A stretch of DNA of 64,000 nucleotides from WLND01 sp040398845 (GTDB lineage Bacteria; Actinomycetota; Actinomycetes; S36-B12): assembly GCA_040398845.1 (NCBI GenBank), contig JBBATH010000001.1:62001-126000 (forward strand). Direction: 5' to 3'. The first letter of the stretch is position 1, and the number at the start of each line of letters is the position of its first letter. The notes under the pieces are model-generated. The model did not search any database, had not been told where the DNA came from, and was given only the letters and a program-made list of their open reading frames with translations. The translations under genes were made by a program, and so were the position numbers. Positions 24,351 to 33,566 of this stretch are shown piece by piece.

Positions 24351-25510
24351 GTCGTCGTCCTCCGCCTTGCGTGGGCTGAAAGCTCCCTCTTCAATTCCTG
24401 CGAATCCCAGCCCTCGCTGACCGCCGTGCGTACGAGATCGGCCTGGGAGGGGGGAGCGAGTCCGTCGATCGGCTGGTCTCGGTCCAGGTTCGTAGGAAAG
24501 GCATAGCCCTCGGCGCTCGCGGCGATGACGTTGTCGAGTGCGTCTTCGGCCATCGATCCCGTTCGATGGCCCTCAGCGAGAATGGGGAACAGGGCGTTCG
24601 CCATTGACATGCGATCAACCGTCTCCATGGCACGCCCGAAGGCCGACGAGACCTGCAGCAGGTTTGCCATCCGACGCACTTCGGTCGTGACGTTGGTGCC
24701 GGCGCCGTGCAACAGGGCCGGGTTGAAGAAGACGGCGTCACCCTTTGCCAGCGCCAACTGGACCTTGTGCTCTTCGACGTAGCTGGCGAAATCTTGGCGG
24801 CGCCAGGCGAGGTAGACCGAGGGGAACTTCTGGCTGTGCGGGAGGTAGAAGGTGGGGCCGGTCTCGAGGGGCATGTCACAGTGGGCCACCGCGCCTTGGA
24901 TGGTGAGCATCTGGGAGAGACGGTGCACGTGGGCCGGGAAGGCCTCGTTTTGCTCCCGACCCATGAAGCCAAGGTGGTAGTCGCTGTGCGGAACCTGAGC
25001 CTGGCCGCCGGGATTGACGACGTTCACCTGAGAGGTGACCTGATAGTTGGGGCCGAGCCAGGAGCGGGAGGCGAGCGCGATCACGTCATTCGAGTAGTAG
25101 TCGGCGAAGCCCTGCGGATCTCGCAGGGCGAACTTCTCGAGGGCATTCCAGATGCGGTCATTGGCACCTGGCTTGGCGAAGTGGTCACCCGAGGCGGTGC
25201 CTGATGCATGCTGCTCGATCATGATCTGCTCGAACACGGACGAGGCTCGATCGATGACCGCCCCGTCGCGAAAAGCTCCGCGGAACGCGACGACACCCGG
25301 GCCCTCGAGGAGCGCGTGGCTGATCTCGGCCATGACCGCGCGCCGATCATCAATCTGGGTCGCGCCCGGAAGCCCGGCGCCGTCGAACACGACGATGCCC
25401 TGCTCGACGCCCGCGGCATGCGGGTAGTCGGTGAGATGAGTAGGGGCGCTCACGATTCGGACGAACTCCGCAAGATCTGCATCAGCCTCGGTGAGCCAGG
25501 AGGCGCTCAT
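24347..25510 (-). CDS. Phytanoyl-CoA dioxygenase (PhyH) family protein
   Basis: A 387-residue Fe(II)/2-oxoglutarate-dependent oxygenase-like protein. The metal triad is seen as VPHSDYHLGF (HxD) and the distal histidine in NPALLHGAGTNVT, with an Arg soon after (EVRRMANLL) for 2-oxoglutarate. ATG 25510 overlaps the upstream dehydrogenase stop as ATGA, and its own stop overlaps iolG, so it is firmly inside the inositol operon. An oxygenase is not part of the standard pathway; it may demethylate methyl-inositols or open other inositol derivatives. Function is inferred from fold and context only. Confidence 0.78.
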   Translation of the reverse strand: MSASWLTEADADLAEFVRIVSAPTHLTDYPHAAGVEQGIVVFDGAGLPGATQIDDRRAVMAEISHALLEGPGVVAFRGAFRDGAVIDRASSVFEQIMIEQHASGTASGDHFAKPGANDRIWNALEKFALRDPQGFADYYSNDVIALASRSWLGPNYQVTSQVNVVNPGGQAQVPHSDYHLGFMGREQNEAFPAHVHRLSQMLTIQGAVAHCDMPLETGPTFYLPHSQKFPSVYLAWRRQDFASYVEEHKVQLALAKGDAVFFNPALLHGAGTNVTTEVRRMANLLQVSSAFGRAMETVDRMSMANALFPILAEGHRTGSMAEDALDNVIAASAEGYAFPTNLDRDQPIDGLAPPSQADLVRTAVSEGWDSQELKRELSAHARRRTTT

Positions 25511-26505
25511 CAGGCGACGATCTCGGCCACGCGCACCGGACGCTGCTGTTCGACCGAGACCTCGCACGCGAGCGCGACCCGAAGAGCCTCGCGTGCCGAA
25601 TCTGGTGGGCATGGGTTGTCGCGGGTGCCTGCGACAAGTTCGGTGAAGGCAGTCGTCTCGCCTCGGAAGGCATCGCGGAATCGGTCGACGAACCCTCGGT
25701 ACGGGTTGATGTTCATTGTGGTCGCGGTGCCCACGTCAAGGCCACGAAGCGGGGTGCGTGCGTTGACGCCCGGAGCGACGCTGTCGAGGGATCCGAAGAT
25801 CTCCATGTGCACGTCGTGGCCGACAGGATCATGGCGGGTGCCGCTCACCGATACCTGCACCCCACCTGCGGTCACGGCATGGATGAGTGAGGTGTCGGCA
25901 TCGCCGTAGGTCGAGTATTGCTCATGGGCGCGCACGGCCCTCGTGGCGTAGACGGTCTCGATGTCGCTCGCGGTGAGCCACCGGATGAGGTCGAAGTCAT
26001 GGACGTGGAGATCACGGAAGATGCCTCCGCTGCCCTCGAGGAATTCGATCGTGGACGGCCGGTGGTCATGAGCAATCATGTGAATTGCGTAGAGGGTGCC
26101 GAGGGCGCCCGTGGCGATGAGCCGCTGGGCTTCGGCGATGCCGGAGTCGAATCGGCGCTGGAATCCGATCTGCACGGAGGTGCCGGTGGCGTCGACCTGC
26201 TCGATGATCGCGTCGTTCTCCTCGAGGGTAAGGGCGATCGGCTTCTCGCAGAGGATCGGCTTGCCCCGGCTGATCAGTTCACGGAGCAGACCCGCGTGGG
26301 CATCGGTCGCCGTGGCCAGAACATAGGCATCGACGTCGTGGTCGAGGACGGAGTCGAGATCAACCGTGGTGGCGTCGAATCGGGCCGCCAACTCCAGGGC
26401 CGTCGCGGGTGTCCGATTTGCGATGATGATGTCCTCAACGAGCGGGCGGAGATCCTCCACTCGAATGGCGCCCATGCGCCCGGCTCCGATGACCGCGATC
26501 CTCAT
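25510..26505 (-). CDS. Gfo/Idh/MocA-family dehydrogenase, inositol type
   Basis: A 331-residue Rossmann-fold dehydrogenase: IAVIGAGRMGAIR at the N terminus, EKPIALTLEENDAII with catalytic Lys, and GGIFRDLHVHDFDLIRWL in the active site. ATG 26505 follows GAGAGGAC. It is the first gene of the minus-strand inositol operon and may act on a different inositol isomer (scyllo- or D-chiro-) than the downstream iolG. Confidence 0.85.
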   Translation of the reverse strand: MRIAVIGAGRMGAIRVEDLRPLVEDIIIANRTPATALELAARFDATTVDLDSVLDHDVDAYVLATATDAHAGLLRELISRGKPILCEKPIALTLEENDAIIEQVDATGTSVQIGFQRRFDSGIAEAQRLIATGALGTLYAIHMIAHDHRPSTIEFLEGSGGIFRDLHVHDFDLIRWLTASDIETVYATRAVRAHEQYSTYGDADTSLIHAVTAGGVQVSVSGTRHDPVGHDVHMEIFGSLDSVAPGVNARTPLRGLDVGTATTMNINPYRGFVDRFRDAFRGETTAFTELVAGTRDNPCPPDSAREALRVALACEVSVEQQRPVRVAEIVA

Positions 26506-26589
26506 GCGCCCGTCCTCTCGATGGTGGGTATGTTGACGGTCAGTGGCGACCGTGGGCCTTGCGGTGGCGACGCTATTGTGACACGATTT

Positions 26590-26605
26590 GTTGGAACGTT
26601 CCAAC
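26590..26605. promoter_or_regulatory. Palindromic operator between the two inositol operons
   Basis: GTTGGAACGTTCCAAC is a perfect 16-bp palindrome in the 119-nt divergent region, 20 nt before the iolE-like ATG. A central CG and TTGGAA half-sites fit LacI-family binding. Repressor binding here would switch both operons together; the LacI gene at 22318-23328 is the likely regulator. Confidence 0.8.
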
Positions 26606-26624
26606 ACTTTCGGAGAATGATTTC

Positions 26625-27542
26625 ATGACTGATTTCCTGTCCCGCGTCGCGTCCGCTCCGATCTCCTGGGGTATCTGCGAGGTTCCCGGCTGGGGCGCCA
26701 TGCTCCCAACTCCACGCGTTCTCGGCGAAATGGCGAGCCTTGGGCTACCGGCTACCGAACTCGGCGCCCCCGGCTTTTTGCCAACCTCGCCGGAGTCGGT
26801 GCGCGACGAACTTGCAGCGTTCGACATGACCCTCATTGGCGGATTCACTCCGGTGGTGCTGCACGATCGCCGTCAGCGGGAGGCCACCATTGCCTCGGCC
26901 CGCCTCACCGCCTCGCTGTTCGAAAGGGCCGGGGCAACCGAGTTCATCTCCGCGATTGTTATGGATGAGGACTGGTCGGTGCCGCGTGACCTTGATGCAG
27001 ATGAACTCGGCCACATGATGGAGATGTTCGGGATCATCGACGAGATCTGCGCCGAGCACGGCCTTCAGCAGGTTGTTCACCCGCACGTCCAGACCCTCAT
27101 CGAGACGGCGAGCGACGTTCAGCGGGTGCTCGACAACTGCAACGTCAAGTGGTGCCTCGACACCGGGCACCTCGCAATCGGTGGCGTCGACCCGGTCGCC
27201 TTCGCCCGTGAATCGGCAGATCGGGTCGGGCATGTGCACCTTAAGGACGTGAATATGTCGATGGCCGGTCCGGTGCTTCGACACGAGATGCCGATCATGG
27301 CTGGCGTTCAAGGTGGCCTGTTCACCCCGCTCGGTCAGGGCGATGTAGAGATCAGCGCGGTCATCGAGACTCTCGAGGCTGCGGGCTATCAGGGCTGGTA
27401 CGTCATCGAACAGGACACCGCGATTACCGGACCCCTCCCCGCCGAGGGGGAGGGGCCGATCACCTCGGTTACGGTGTCGATGGATTACTTGCGTGATGTC
27501 GTGGCTCCCCGCCTTGATGCCGCAGCCCAAACGAAGAGCTAG
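26625..27542 (+). CDS. iolE: Inosose dehydratase-like TIM-barrel protein
   Basis: A 305-residue xylose-isomerase-like barrel. It has SAPISWGICEVPGWGAMLP at the N terminus, metal ligands in WCLDTGHLAIGG, GHVHLKDVN and a Glu in YVIEQDTAI, as in inosose dehydratase and related isomerases. IolE dehydrates 2-keto-inositol to the trihydroxycyclohexane-dione used by IolD. ATG 26625 follows GGAGA. It is the first gene of the plus-strand inositol operon. Confidence 0.82.
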   Translation: MTDFLSRVASAPISWGICEVPGWGAMLPTPRVLGEMASLGLPATELGAPGFLPTSPESVRDELAAFDMTLIGGFTPVVLHDRRQREATIASARLTASLFERAGATEFISAIVMDEDWSVPRDLDADELGHMMEMFGIIDEICAEHGLQQVVHPHVQTLIETASDVQRVLDNCNVKWCLDTGHLAIGGVDPVAFARESADRVGHVHLKDVNMSMAGPVLRHEMPIMAGVQGGLFTPLGQGDVEISAVIETLEAAGYQGWYVIEQDTAITGPLPAEGEGPITSVTVSMDYLRDVVAPRLDAAAQTKS

Positions 27543-27553
27543 GCGGGAGCGTC

Positions 27554-28510
27554 ATGACACTGGACCTGCTATCGGTGGGCCGGATCAGCGTCGACCTTTA
27601 CGCCCAGGAATCTCACCACTCGTTCTCTGATCCGCAAACCTTCATGAAGTCGATCGGAGGCAGCCCGACAAACGTTGCTGTTGCCGGCGCGCGACTCGGC
27701 CTGGCATCGGCCATTGCGACGAAGGTCGGCGGGGATCTGCTCGCTCCATTTGTCCTTGCCAAACTCGCGGGCTTCGGCGTCGACACATCGTTCGTCGGCA
27801 CCGAGCCACAGTGCCAGACTCCGGTCGTCCTCGCATCCCTCGACCCGCCGGCGGACCCCGCCATCATCTTCTATCGAGGTGCGGCTGCGCCTGACACCAC
27901 GATTGAGCCCTCCGATGTTCCCGAGCAAGTCGTCCGCGACTGCCGGGTGCTCTGGATCAGCGCCTGCGCACTGGCTGTTGGCACGACGGCAACGACCTGT
28001 ACTACCTGGCTCGAGCAACGCGGCCGGGTCGAGCACACCATCATCGACCTTGACTATCGCCCGAGCCTGTGGACTGATCCCGCCGATGCTCGACGCGCCG
28101 CGCAGGTTGCGATCGATGCCAGCACGGTGGTCGTCGGCAATCGCGATGAGTGTGACATGGCGATCGGTGAATCCAATCCCGACGCCGCAGCCGATCACCT
28201 ACTTGGCCGCGGCGTCAAACTTGCGATCGTGAAAATGGGGGCCCAGGGAGTCCTGCTTGCCAGCGCGCAGGAGCGGGTGCGGGTTCGACCACTGCCGATC
28301 GAGGTCCGTTGCGGGCTTGGTGCAGGTGACGCCTTCGGTGGCGCTCTTGCCTACGGACTGCTCCAGGGCATGGCCCTGGACCGGCTCGGAGAGCTTGCCA
28401 ACGGCGCGGGTGCCTACGTGGCGGCACGCCTCATGTGTGCCGACGCCATGCCGGATCTGCCGTCCCTCCTCGCCTTCCTAGGCGAGCATTCGAAAGGATC
28501 ACCCGCGTGA
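27554..28510 (+). CDS. iolC: 5-dehydro-2-deoxygluconokinase (PfkB family)
   Basis: A 318-residue ribokinase-type enzyme: substrate loop SIGGSPTNVAVAGARLG, ATP/catalytic block GLGAGDAFGGALAYG with base Asp. In the inositol route it phosphorylates 2-deoxy-5-keto-gluconate at C6. It lies 11 nt after the iolE-like gene and overlaps the next start as GTGA. Confidence 0.87.
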   Translation: MTLDLLSVGRISVDLYAQESHHSFSDPQTFMKSIGGSPTNVAVAGARLGLASAIATKVGGDLLAPFVLAKLAGFGVDTSFVGTEPQCQTPVVLASLDPPADPAIIFYRGAAAPDTTIEPSDVPEQVVRDCRVLWISACALAVGTTATTCTTWLEQRGRVEHTIIDLDYRPSLWTDPADARRAAQVAIDASTVVVGNRDECDMAIGESNPDAAADHLLGRGVKLAIVKMGAQGVLLASAQERVRVRPLPIEVRCGLGAGDAFGGALAYGLLQGMALDRLGELANGAGAYVAARLMCADAMPDLPSLLAFLGEHSKGSPA

Positions 28511-29406
28511 CCGATCTCCAGCAGGCGTCGTATGCCGAGCTCATCGAAACCCGAGTCCGCGACCCGAGGGCCCTGCAACGTGCGCTCAGCGGTCGCGCGC
28601 GTCGGACCATCCCCGGTGAGGATGGGCGCCTCATGCTCCTCGCTGCAGACCACACTGCGCGTGGCATGCTCGGAGTGGGCGCCGATCCATTGGCGATCGC
28701 CGACCGCTTCACGCTGCTCGACCGGCTCATCCGCGGGCTTGCGATGCCCGGCGTCGATGGCGTCATGGCGAGCGCCGACATCCTCGAGGAGCTCGCCTTT
28801 CTCGGCGCACTTGAGGCCAAACTCGCAATTGGCACGATGAACCGTGGCGGGATCATCGGCGCGAGGTGGGAGCTCGATGACCGGCTCACCGCATATGACG
28901 CCGATCACATCGCGAGCATGGGCCTCGACGGCGGCAAGACCCTGCTCCGCATTGAGGACACCGATCCCGGACTCCCGCGAACCCTGGAGATGGTCGCGCG
29001 GATCACGACCGAACTGTCCGACCTCGGGATCATGTCGCTCATCGAGCCGTTGCCCTACCTGAAGAACGAGCATGGCGGCGCCCGCCTTGATCCGTCAGAG
29101 GAGCGGCTCATCAAGGTCGTAGCGATTGCCTCGGGGCTTGGGTCGTCGTCTGCCTTCACGTGGCTGAAGATCCCCGCATCCGCAAACCCCGAGAAGGTTG
29201 CTGCTGCAACCACCTGCCCGATTCTGCTGCTCGGCGGCGACGCCGGTGCCCAGTGGGAACAGGTGTTCGCCCGGTGGGAGCAGGCGCTCGAGGTGCCAAA
29301 TATCCGCGGGCTCGTCCCCGGACGGGCCCTGCTCTACCCCGACACGCTCACCGTCGAGGAGGCCGTTGGCCGGGCGGCACGCATGGTCCACCGGGGTGTC
29401 GCATGA
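28507..29406 (+). CDS. Cgl0158-family (beta/alpha)8-barrel aldolase-like protein
   Basis: A 299-residue barrel protein from GTG 28507 (GTGA overlap with iolC). LLAADHTARGMLG at the N terminus, KTLLRIED in mid-barrel, STWLKIP-like FTWLKIPA and LLLGGDAG near the phosphate site resemble class I aldolases of the DeoC/LacD type. Homologous proteins occur in actinobacterial inositol clusters. No IolJ-type class II aldolase is visible, so this protein probably cleaves 2-deoxy-5-keto-gluconate 6-phosphate. The enzymatic role is inferred from context. Confidence 0.77.
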   Translation: MTDLQQASYAELIETRVRDPRALQRALSGRARRTIPGEDGRLMLLAADHTARGMLGVGADPLAIADRFTLLDRLIRGLAMPGVDGVMASADILEELAFLGALEAKLAIGTMNRGGIIGARWELDDRLTAYDADHIASMGLDGGKTLLRIEDTDPGLPRTLEMVARITTELSDLGIMSLIEPLPYLKNEHGGARLDPSEERLIKVVAIASGLGSSSAFTWLKIPASANPEKVAAATTCPILLLGGDAGAQWEQVFARWEQALEVPNIRGLVPGRALLYPDTLTVEEAVGRAARMVHRGVA

Positions 29407-30293
29407 GCTGGCACCGGCCCGCGGGCACCCTCGCAACGTCTGACACCCTCGCGACCGTCACGCCGGAGGATGCTGGCTGGGCCTACAGCGGCATGGAGGT
29501 GTTCGACCTCGAGGCCGGTTCGACGATCACCCGTTCGATGGACGGCGTCGAAGGCGTGCTCGTGCCGCTCTCGTCGCGCGATGTTGAGGTGACGGTCGAC
29601 GGCGCGGTGTTCACCCTCGCTGGGCGAGCAGGGGTCTTCGATTCGGTGACCGATTGGCTGTACGTGCCGGTGGGCACCGCGCTCACCATCGCGGGCACCG
29701 GTGGCGAGGTGGCGCTGTGCACCTCGCGCGCGACGACCGTCTACCCGGTGTGCCACACGCCCGCGGCCGATGTCTCGGTCGAAGTTCGCGGTGCCGGCCG
29801 CGCGACACGTCAGGTCACGAACATCGCAACCCCGGGGTCCTTCGAGCAGGCTGACCGCATCAATGTATGCGAGGTCCTCACCCCGGGCGGCAACCTGTCA
29901 TCGTGGCCGCCCCATCGCCACGACGGCATCGACGACTGCCCGACGAATAACGAGGAGATCTACTACTTCCGTATTGGCCGCCAGGACTCCCCGCACGGCC
30001 ACCCCGATGGTCAGGGCCTCTTCCACGTGTACACGGTCGACGGCAGCGTCGATGAGACAGTGACCATCCACGACGGCGACGTCTACCTCGTGCCGCAGGG
30101 CTACCACGGGCCGAGCATCGCGCCGCCGGAGTACCCGATGTACTTCCTCAATGTGCTCGCAGGCCCCGCCGACGACCGGACGATGGCATTCTGCGATGAC
30201 CCCGCCCACCACTGGATCCGCGAGGGGTGGGAGTCGCAAGACCTCGACCCCCGCTGCCCGATGACCTCAGCAACAGGAAGGCTTGACCGATGA
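29403..30293 (+). CDS. iolB: 5-deoxy-glucuronate isomerase
   Basis: A 296-residue double-cupin enzyme that isomerises 5-deoxy-glucuronate to 2-deoxy-5-keto-gluconate. The second cupin has SSWPPHRHDG, NNEEIYYFRI and VYLVPQGYHG, supplying the metal-binding His and Glu residues. ATG 29403 overlaps the previous stop as ATGA. Length is normal for the family. Confidence 0.9.
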   Translation: MSWHRPAGTLATSDTLATVTPEDAGWAYSGMEVFDLEAGSTITRSMDGVEGVLVPLSSRDVEVTVDGAVFTLAGRAGVFDSVTDWLYVPVGTALTIAGTGGEVALCTSRATTVYPVCHTPAADVSVEVRGAGRATRQVTNIATPGSFEQADRINVCEVLTPGGNLSSWPPHRHDGIDDCPTNNEEIYYFRIGRQDSPHGHPDGQGLFHVYTVDGSVDETVTIHDGDVYLVPQGYHGPSIAPPEYPMYFLNVLAGPADDRTMAFCDDPAHHWIREGWESQDLDPRCPMTSATGRLDR

Positions 30294-31468
30294 AGAAGCA
30301 GATCCGCATCGCCGTTCTCGGACTCGGCTGGATGGGTCAGGCTCACAGTCGATCCGCACTCCGAATCCCATCCCTGTTCCCGGACCGCGACTTCGACCCG
30401 GTGCTCACCGTCTGCGCCGATACCGATGCCAGTCGCCGTGAGCGCGCCACCGCCGACTTCGGATTCGCACGAGCCACCGACGACTGGCGCGAGGCCGCCA
30501 CCGCCGATGATGTCGATGCGGTCTGGGTGACAGCCCCCAACATGCTCCACGTCCCGATGATTGAGGCCGCAACGGCGGCAGGCAAGGCCGTCTTCAGCGA
30601 GAAGCCGATCGGTGGCAAGCCTGAGCAGACCGTGAAGGCGTACTCCCTTGCGAAGGCCGCTGGCGTCGCGACCGGCGTCGGCTACAACTACCTGTGGTCA
30701 CCGCTCGTCATCCACGCGCGCGAGCTCATCGCGAGCGGCGCCCTCGGCGAAATCACCCACTATCGCGGGCGATTCCTATCGATGTATGGCAGTGATGAGC
30801 TCGGACTCCTCACCTGGCGCTTCATGATGGACGAGGCTGGGTACGGAGTCTCGAGTGACATCCTCAGCCACTCGGTGTCGATGGCCCAGTACCTCGTCGG
30901 TGGCATCGAGGAGGTCGTTGGCATGCGTCACACGACGATCACCGAGCGGCCACTGCCATCCGGCACCGCCAGCCACTATGGCCGCGGCAATCCGGGAGAC
31001 CCGACCGGTGCGGTTGAGAACGAGGACTTCGCGTCGATGCTCTGCCGGTTCAATGGCGGGGCGACGGGCACCTTCGAGGTGAGCCGCACGGTCGTCGGCC
31101 CGGAGAGCCAGAACGCCTTCGAGGTGTACGGAACGAAGGGGGCGCTCGCCTGGAACCTCGAGCAGATCAACGAGCTCAAGTACTACCGCACGGAGGAGGG
31201 CCCGAACTCTGGCTACACCACGATATTCGGAGGCGACCGCTTCCCGTTCCACGGAGCGTTCGCGCCGGGCAAGGCGAACAGCATCGGGTTCGAGGACCTC
31301 GTGGCGATCGAGGACTTTGCCTTCATGCAGTCCCTTGCTACGGGTGGTGGCTTCAGCCCCGGGTTCGCCGAGGCGGTCGATGTTGTGAGCGTCCAGCAGG
31401 CGCTCATCGACTCGTGGACCTCGCGCACCTGGGAGACCGTTCGCGATCTCAAGGCCGGTGCATCATGA
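30290..31468 (+). CDS. Gfo/Idh/MocA-family oxidoreductase
   Basis: A 392-residue dehydrogenase: Rossmann motif AVLGLGWMGQAHSR, catalytic-type segment FSEKPIGGKPEQTV, and active-site SSDILSHSVSMAQYLVGG. It is longer than the other two paralogues in the cluster and belongs to a different subgroup often found in actinobacterial inositol clusters. Overlaps at both ends (ATGA) place it inside the operon. Possible roles are oxidation of other inositol isomers or their keto derivatives. Confidence 0.83.
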   Translation: MKKQIRIAVLGLGWMGQAHSRSALRIPSLFPDRDFDPVLTVCADTDASRRERATADFGFARATDDWREAATADDVDAVWVTAPNMLHVPMIEAATAAGKAVFSEKPIGGKPEQTVKAYSLAKAAGVATGVGYNYLWSPLVIHARELIASGALGEITHYRGRFLSMYGSDELGLLTWRFMMDEAGYGVSSDILSHSVSMAQYLVGGIEEVVGMRHTTITERPLPSGTASHYGRGNPGDPTGAVENEDFASMLCRFNGGATGTFEVSRTVVGPESQNAFEVYGTKGALAWNLEQINELKYYRTEEGPNSGYTTIFGGDRFPFHGAFAPGKANSIGFEDLVAIEDFAFMQSLATGGGFSPGFAEAVDVVSVQQALIDSWTSRTWETVRDLKAGAS

Positions 31469-33327
31469 CCGGGAGCGATCAAGTTCCGACCGTCCGCGTC
31501 ACGACCGCCGAGGCCATCGTTCGCTACCTCATCGCCCAGCGCATCGTCATCGACGGCACTGAGGTACCGCTCTTCCCCGGCGTCCTTGCGATATTTGGGC
31601 ACGGCAACGTCACGAGTCTGGGCCACTCCCTTGAGATGCACCGCGACGAGATCCCGGTCTGGCGCGGCCAGAGCGAGGAGGGGATGGGCCTCGCGGCTGC
31701 TGCATTCGCCAAGGCGATGCGACGCCAGCAGATCATGGTCTGCACGTCGTCAATCGGGCCCGGAGCAACCAATTTCGTGACGGCCGCCGGGGTCGGCATG
31801 GCGAATCGGCTGCCGATGCTCTTCATCTCGGGTGACACCTTCGTCTCGCGACTGCCCGACCCGGTGCTCCAGCAGGTCGAGCACTTTGGTGCGCCGTCCA
31901 CCACGGTGAACGATGCATTTCGATCGGTCGTGCGCTACTGGGACCGCATTACCCACCCGGCTCAAGTGCTCTCCTCCCTCCCGCACGCCGTCTCGATGCT
32001 TCTCGACCCGGGGGAGTGCGGCCCGGCGTTCCTCGGGCTGCCGCAGGATGTAGCGGCCGATGCCTACGACTACCCGGTGGCGTTCTTCGCCCCTCAGCGA
32101 CGCGTCATCCCGCGCCCGCGCCCGGATACGGGCGAACTCGCGGCGGCCGTCCGTTTGCTCACCTCTGCTCAGCGCCCGGTCATCATTGCCGGGGGCGGCG
32201 TTCACTATTCGCGCGCCGAGGTCGAATTGGCCGCCTTCGCCGAGGCTCACGGCATCCCGGTGGTTGAGACAGTGGCCGGCAAGTCCTCGCTACTCGCCGA
32301 CCATCCACGCTACGTCGGTCCGGTCGGAGTCACAGGCGCAGATGCCGCGAACACGGCGTGTGCTGAGGCCGATCTCATCCTTGCGGTTGGCACGAGGCTG
32401 CAGGACTTCACGACGGGATCGTGGACCGTCTTTGGCCCATCGACCCCGATCGTCTCGATCAACGCCGCCCGTTACGACGCGGTCAAGAACGTGACCGTCG
32501 CGGTCGTTGGTGATGCGCGAGAGGGCCTGATCGAACTCTCGTCCCTCCTCGGCGACTGGTCGGCACCCGAGCAGTGGTCGGCCCGGGGACGCACGCTTCG
32601 AATCGAGTTGCAGGATTTCGTTGATGAGCGATGCGCTGCTGACGGGGTCTTGCCGATGAGCTACGCCCAGGTGATCTCGGCGGTGCACGATGCTGCGACC
32701 CCTGATGACTACGTGATCACGGCGGCCGGTGGTCTGCCGGGGGAGCTGAATGTGAACTGGATGAGCAAGGGCATCGCCTCCCTTGACTGCGAATACGGCT
32801 TCTCCTGCATGGGATATGAGATCTCGGGTGCCTGGGGGGTAGCGTTCGCGCGAACGAAGGGCGAGGTGTTTGCGCTCGTCGGTGACGGCTCCTACCTCAT
32901 GCTCAACAGTGACATCTATGCCTCCGTGCTCTCCGGCAAGAAGTTCATCCTCGTCGTCCTCGACAATGCCGGCTACGCGGTGATCGAACGTCTGCAGGTG
33001 GGCAAGGGCGGACGCTCCTACAACAACATGCTCCGCGACTCACGCGGGCCGGGCAGCGATGTGCGGGTTGACTTCCGTGCGCATGCAGAGGCACTTGGCG
33101 CGAGGGCTGTCGCAGTCGACTCGTCGGACGAATTGGCGGCCGCGCTCACTGACGCACGCGCCCACGACCGTACAAGCGTCATCGTGGTGCAAGCAAGGGA
33201 GAGCGACTGGACTCCGGGCGGAGCCTTCTGGCAGGTCGGCATCCCCGAGACGAGCGAGTTGCCTGCCGTCCTTGAGGCCCGCTCCGAGATGGATACCGGA
33301 CTCGCGGGCCAGCGACGGGGGAACTAA
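31465..33327 (+). CDS. iolD: 3D-(3,5/4)-trihydroxycyclohexane-1,2-dione hydrolase
   Basis: A 620-residue thiamin-diphosphate enzyme that opens the ring to 5-deoxy-glucuronate. The N-terminal domain has FGHGNVTSLGH and the catalytic Glu in RGQSEEGMG; the C-terminal domain has the ThDP motif VGDGSYLMLNSDIYASVL with LDNAGY following. ATG 31465 overlaps the upstream stop as ATGA. It is the last gene of the plus-strand inositol operon. The route after the aldolase step, including a malonate-semialdehyde dehydrogenase, is not in this window. Confidence 0.92.
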   Translation: MTGSDQVPTVRVTTAEAIVRYLIAQRIVIDGTEVPLFPGVLAIFGHGNVTSLGHSLEMHRDEIPVWRGQSEEGMGLAAAAFAKAMRRQQIMVCTSSIGPGATNFVTAAGVGMANRLPMLFISGDTFVSRLPDPVLQQVEHFGAPSTTVNDAFRSVVRYWDRITHPAQVLSSLPHAVSMLLDPGECGPAFLGLPQDVAADAYDYPVAFFAPQRRVIPRPRPDTGELAAAVRLLTSAQRPVIIAGGGVHYSRAEVELAAFAEAHGIPVVETVAGKSSLLADHPRYVGPVGVTGADAANTACAEADLILAVGTRLQDFTTGSWTVFGPSTPIVSINAARYDAVKNVTVAVVGDAREGLIELSSLLGDWSAPEQWSARGRTLRIELQDFVDERCAADGVLPMSYAQVISAVHDAATPDDYVITAAGGLPGELNVNWMSKGIASLDCEYGFSCMGYEISGAWGVAFARTKGEVFALVGDGSYLMLNSDIYASVLSGKKFILVVLDNAGYAVIERLQVGKGGRSYNNMLRDSRGPGSDVRVDFRAHAEALGARAVAVDSSDELAAALTDARAHDRTSVIVVQARESDWTPGGAFWQVGIPETSELPAVLEARSEMDTGLAGQRRGN

Positions 33328-33336
33328 AGCAGACGG

Positions 33337-33528
33337 TTAGACCGCGCAGGCCATGTCGGTGCCGCAGCACATCGGCGACTTGATCTTGCCGTGGCCGTTC
33401 GGGCACTCGGAGACATTCACTAAGGAGCCATCATCGCGAGTAAGGGTGCGGTCCTCGAGGGGTGCATCGCAGGCACCGCAATTGGTGTTGACGGACATCG
33501 AGCACTGGGGGCATGAGTAGAGGGCCAT
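33337..33528 (-). CDS. Small zinc-ribbon protein
   Basis: A 63-residue cysteine-rich protein from ATG 33528. Cys pairs in YSCPQCSMSVNTNCGACDAPL and later ECPNGHGKIKSPMCCGTDM suggest two metal (zinc) ribbons. The upstream part of the open frame lacks such features. It follows AlkB by 38 nt, so it could be co-transcribed, perhaps as an assembly or regulatory partner. Function unknown. Confidence 0.65.
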   Translation of the reverse strand: MALYSCPQCSMSVNTNCGACDAPLEDRTLTRDDGSLVNVSECPNGHGKIKSPMCCGTDMACAV

Positions 33529-33566
33529 GGCGGGACGGTACTGCACGGCCGGGCACGCCGCCACCG

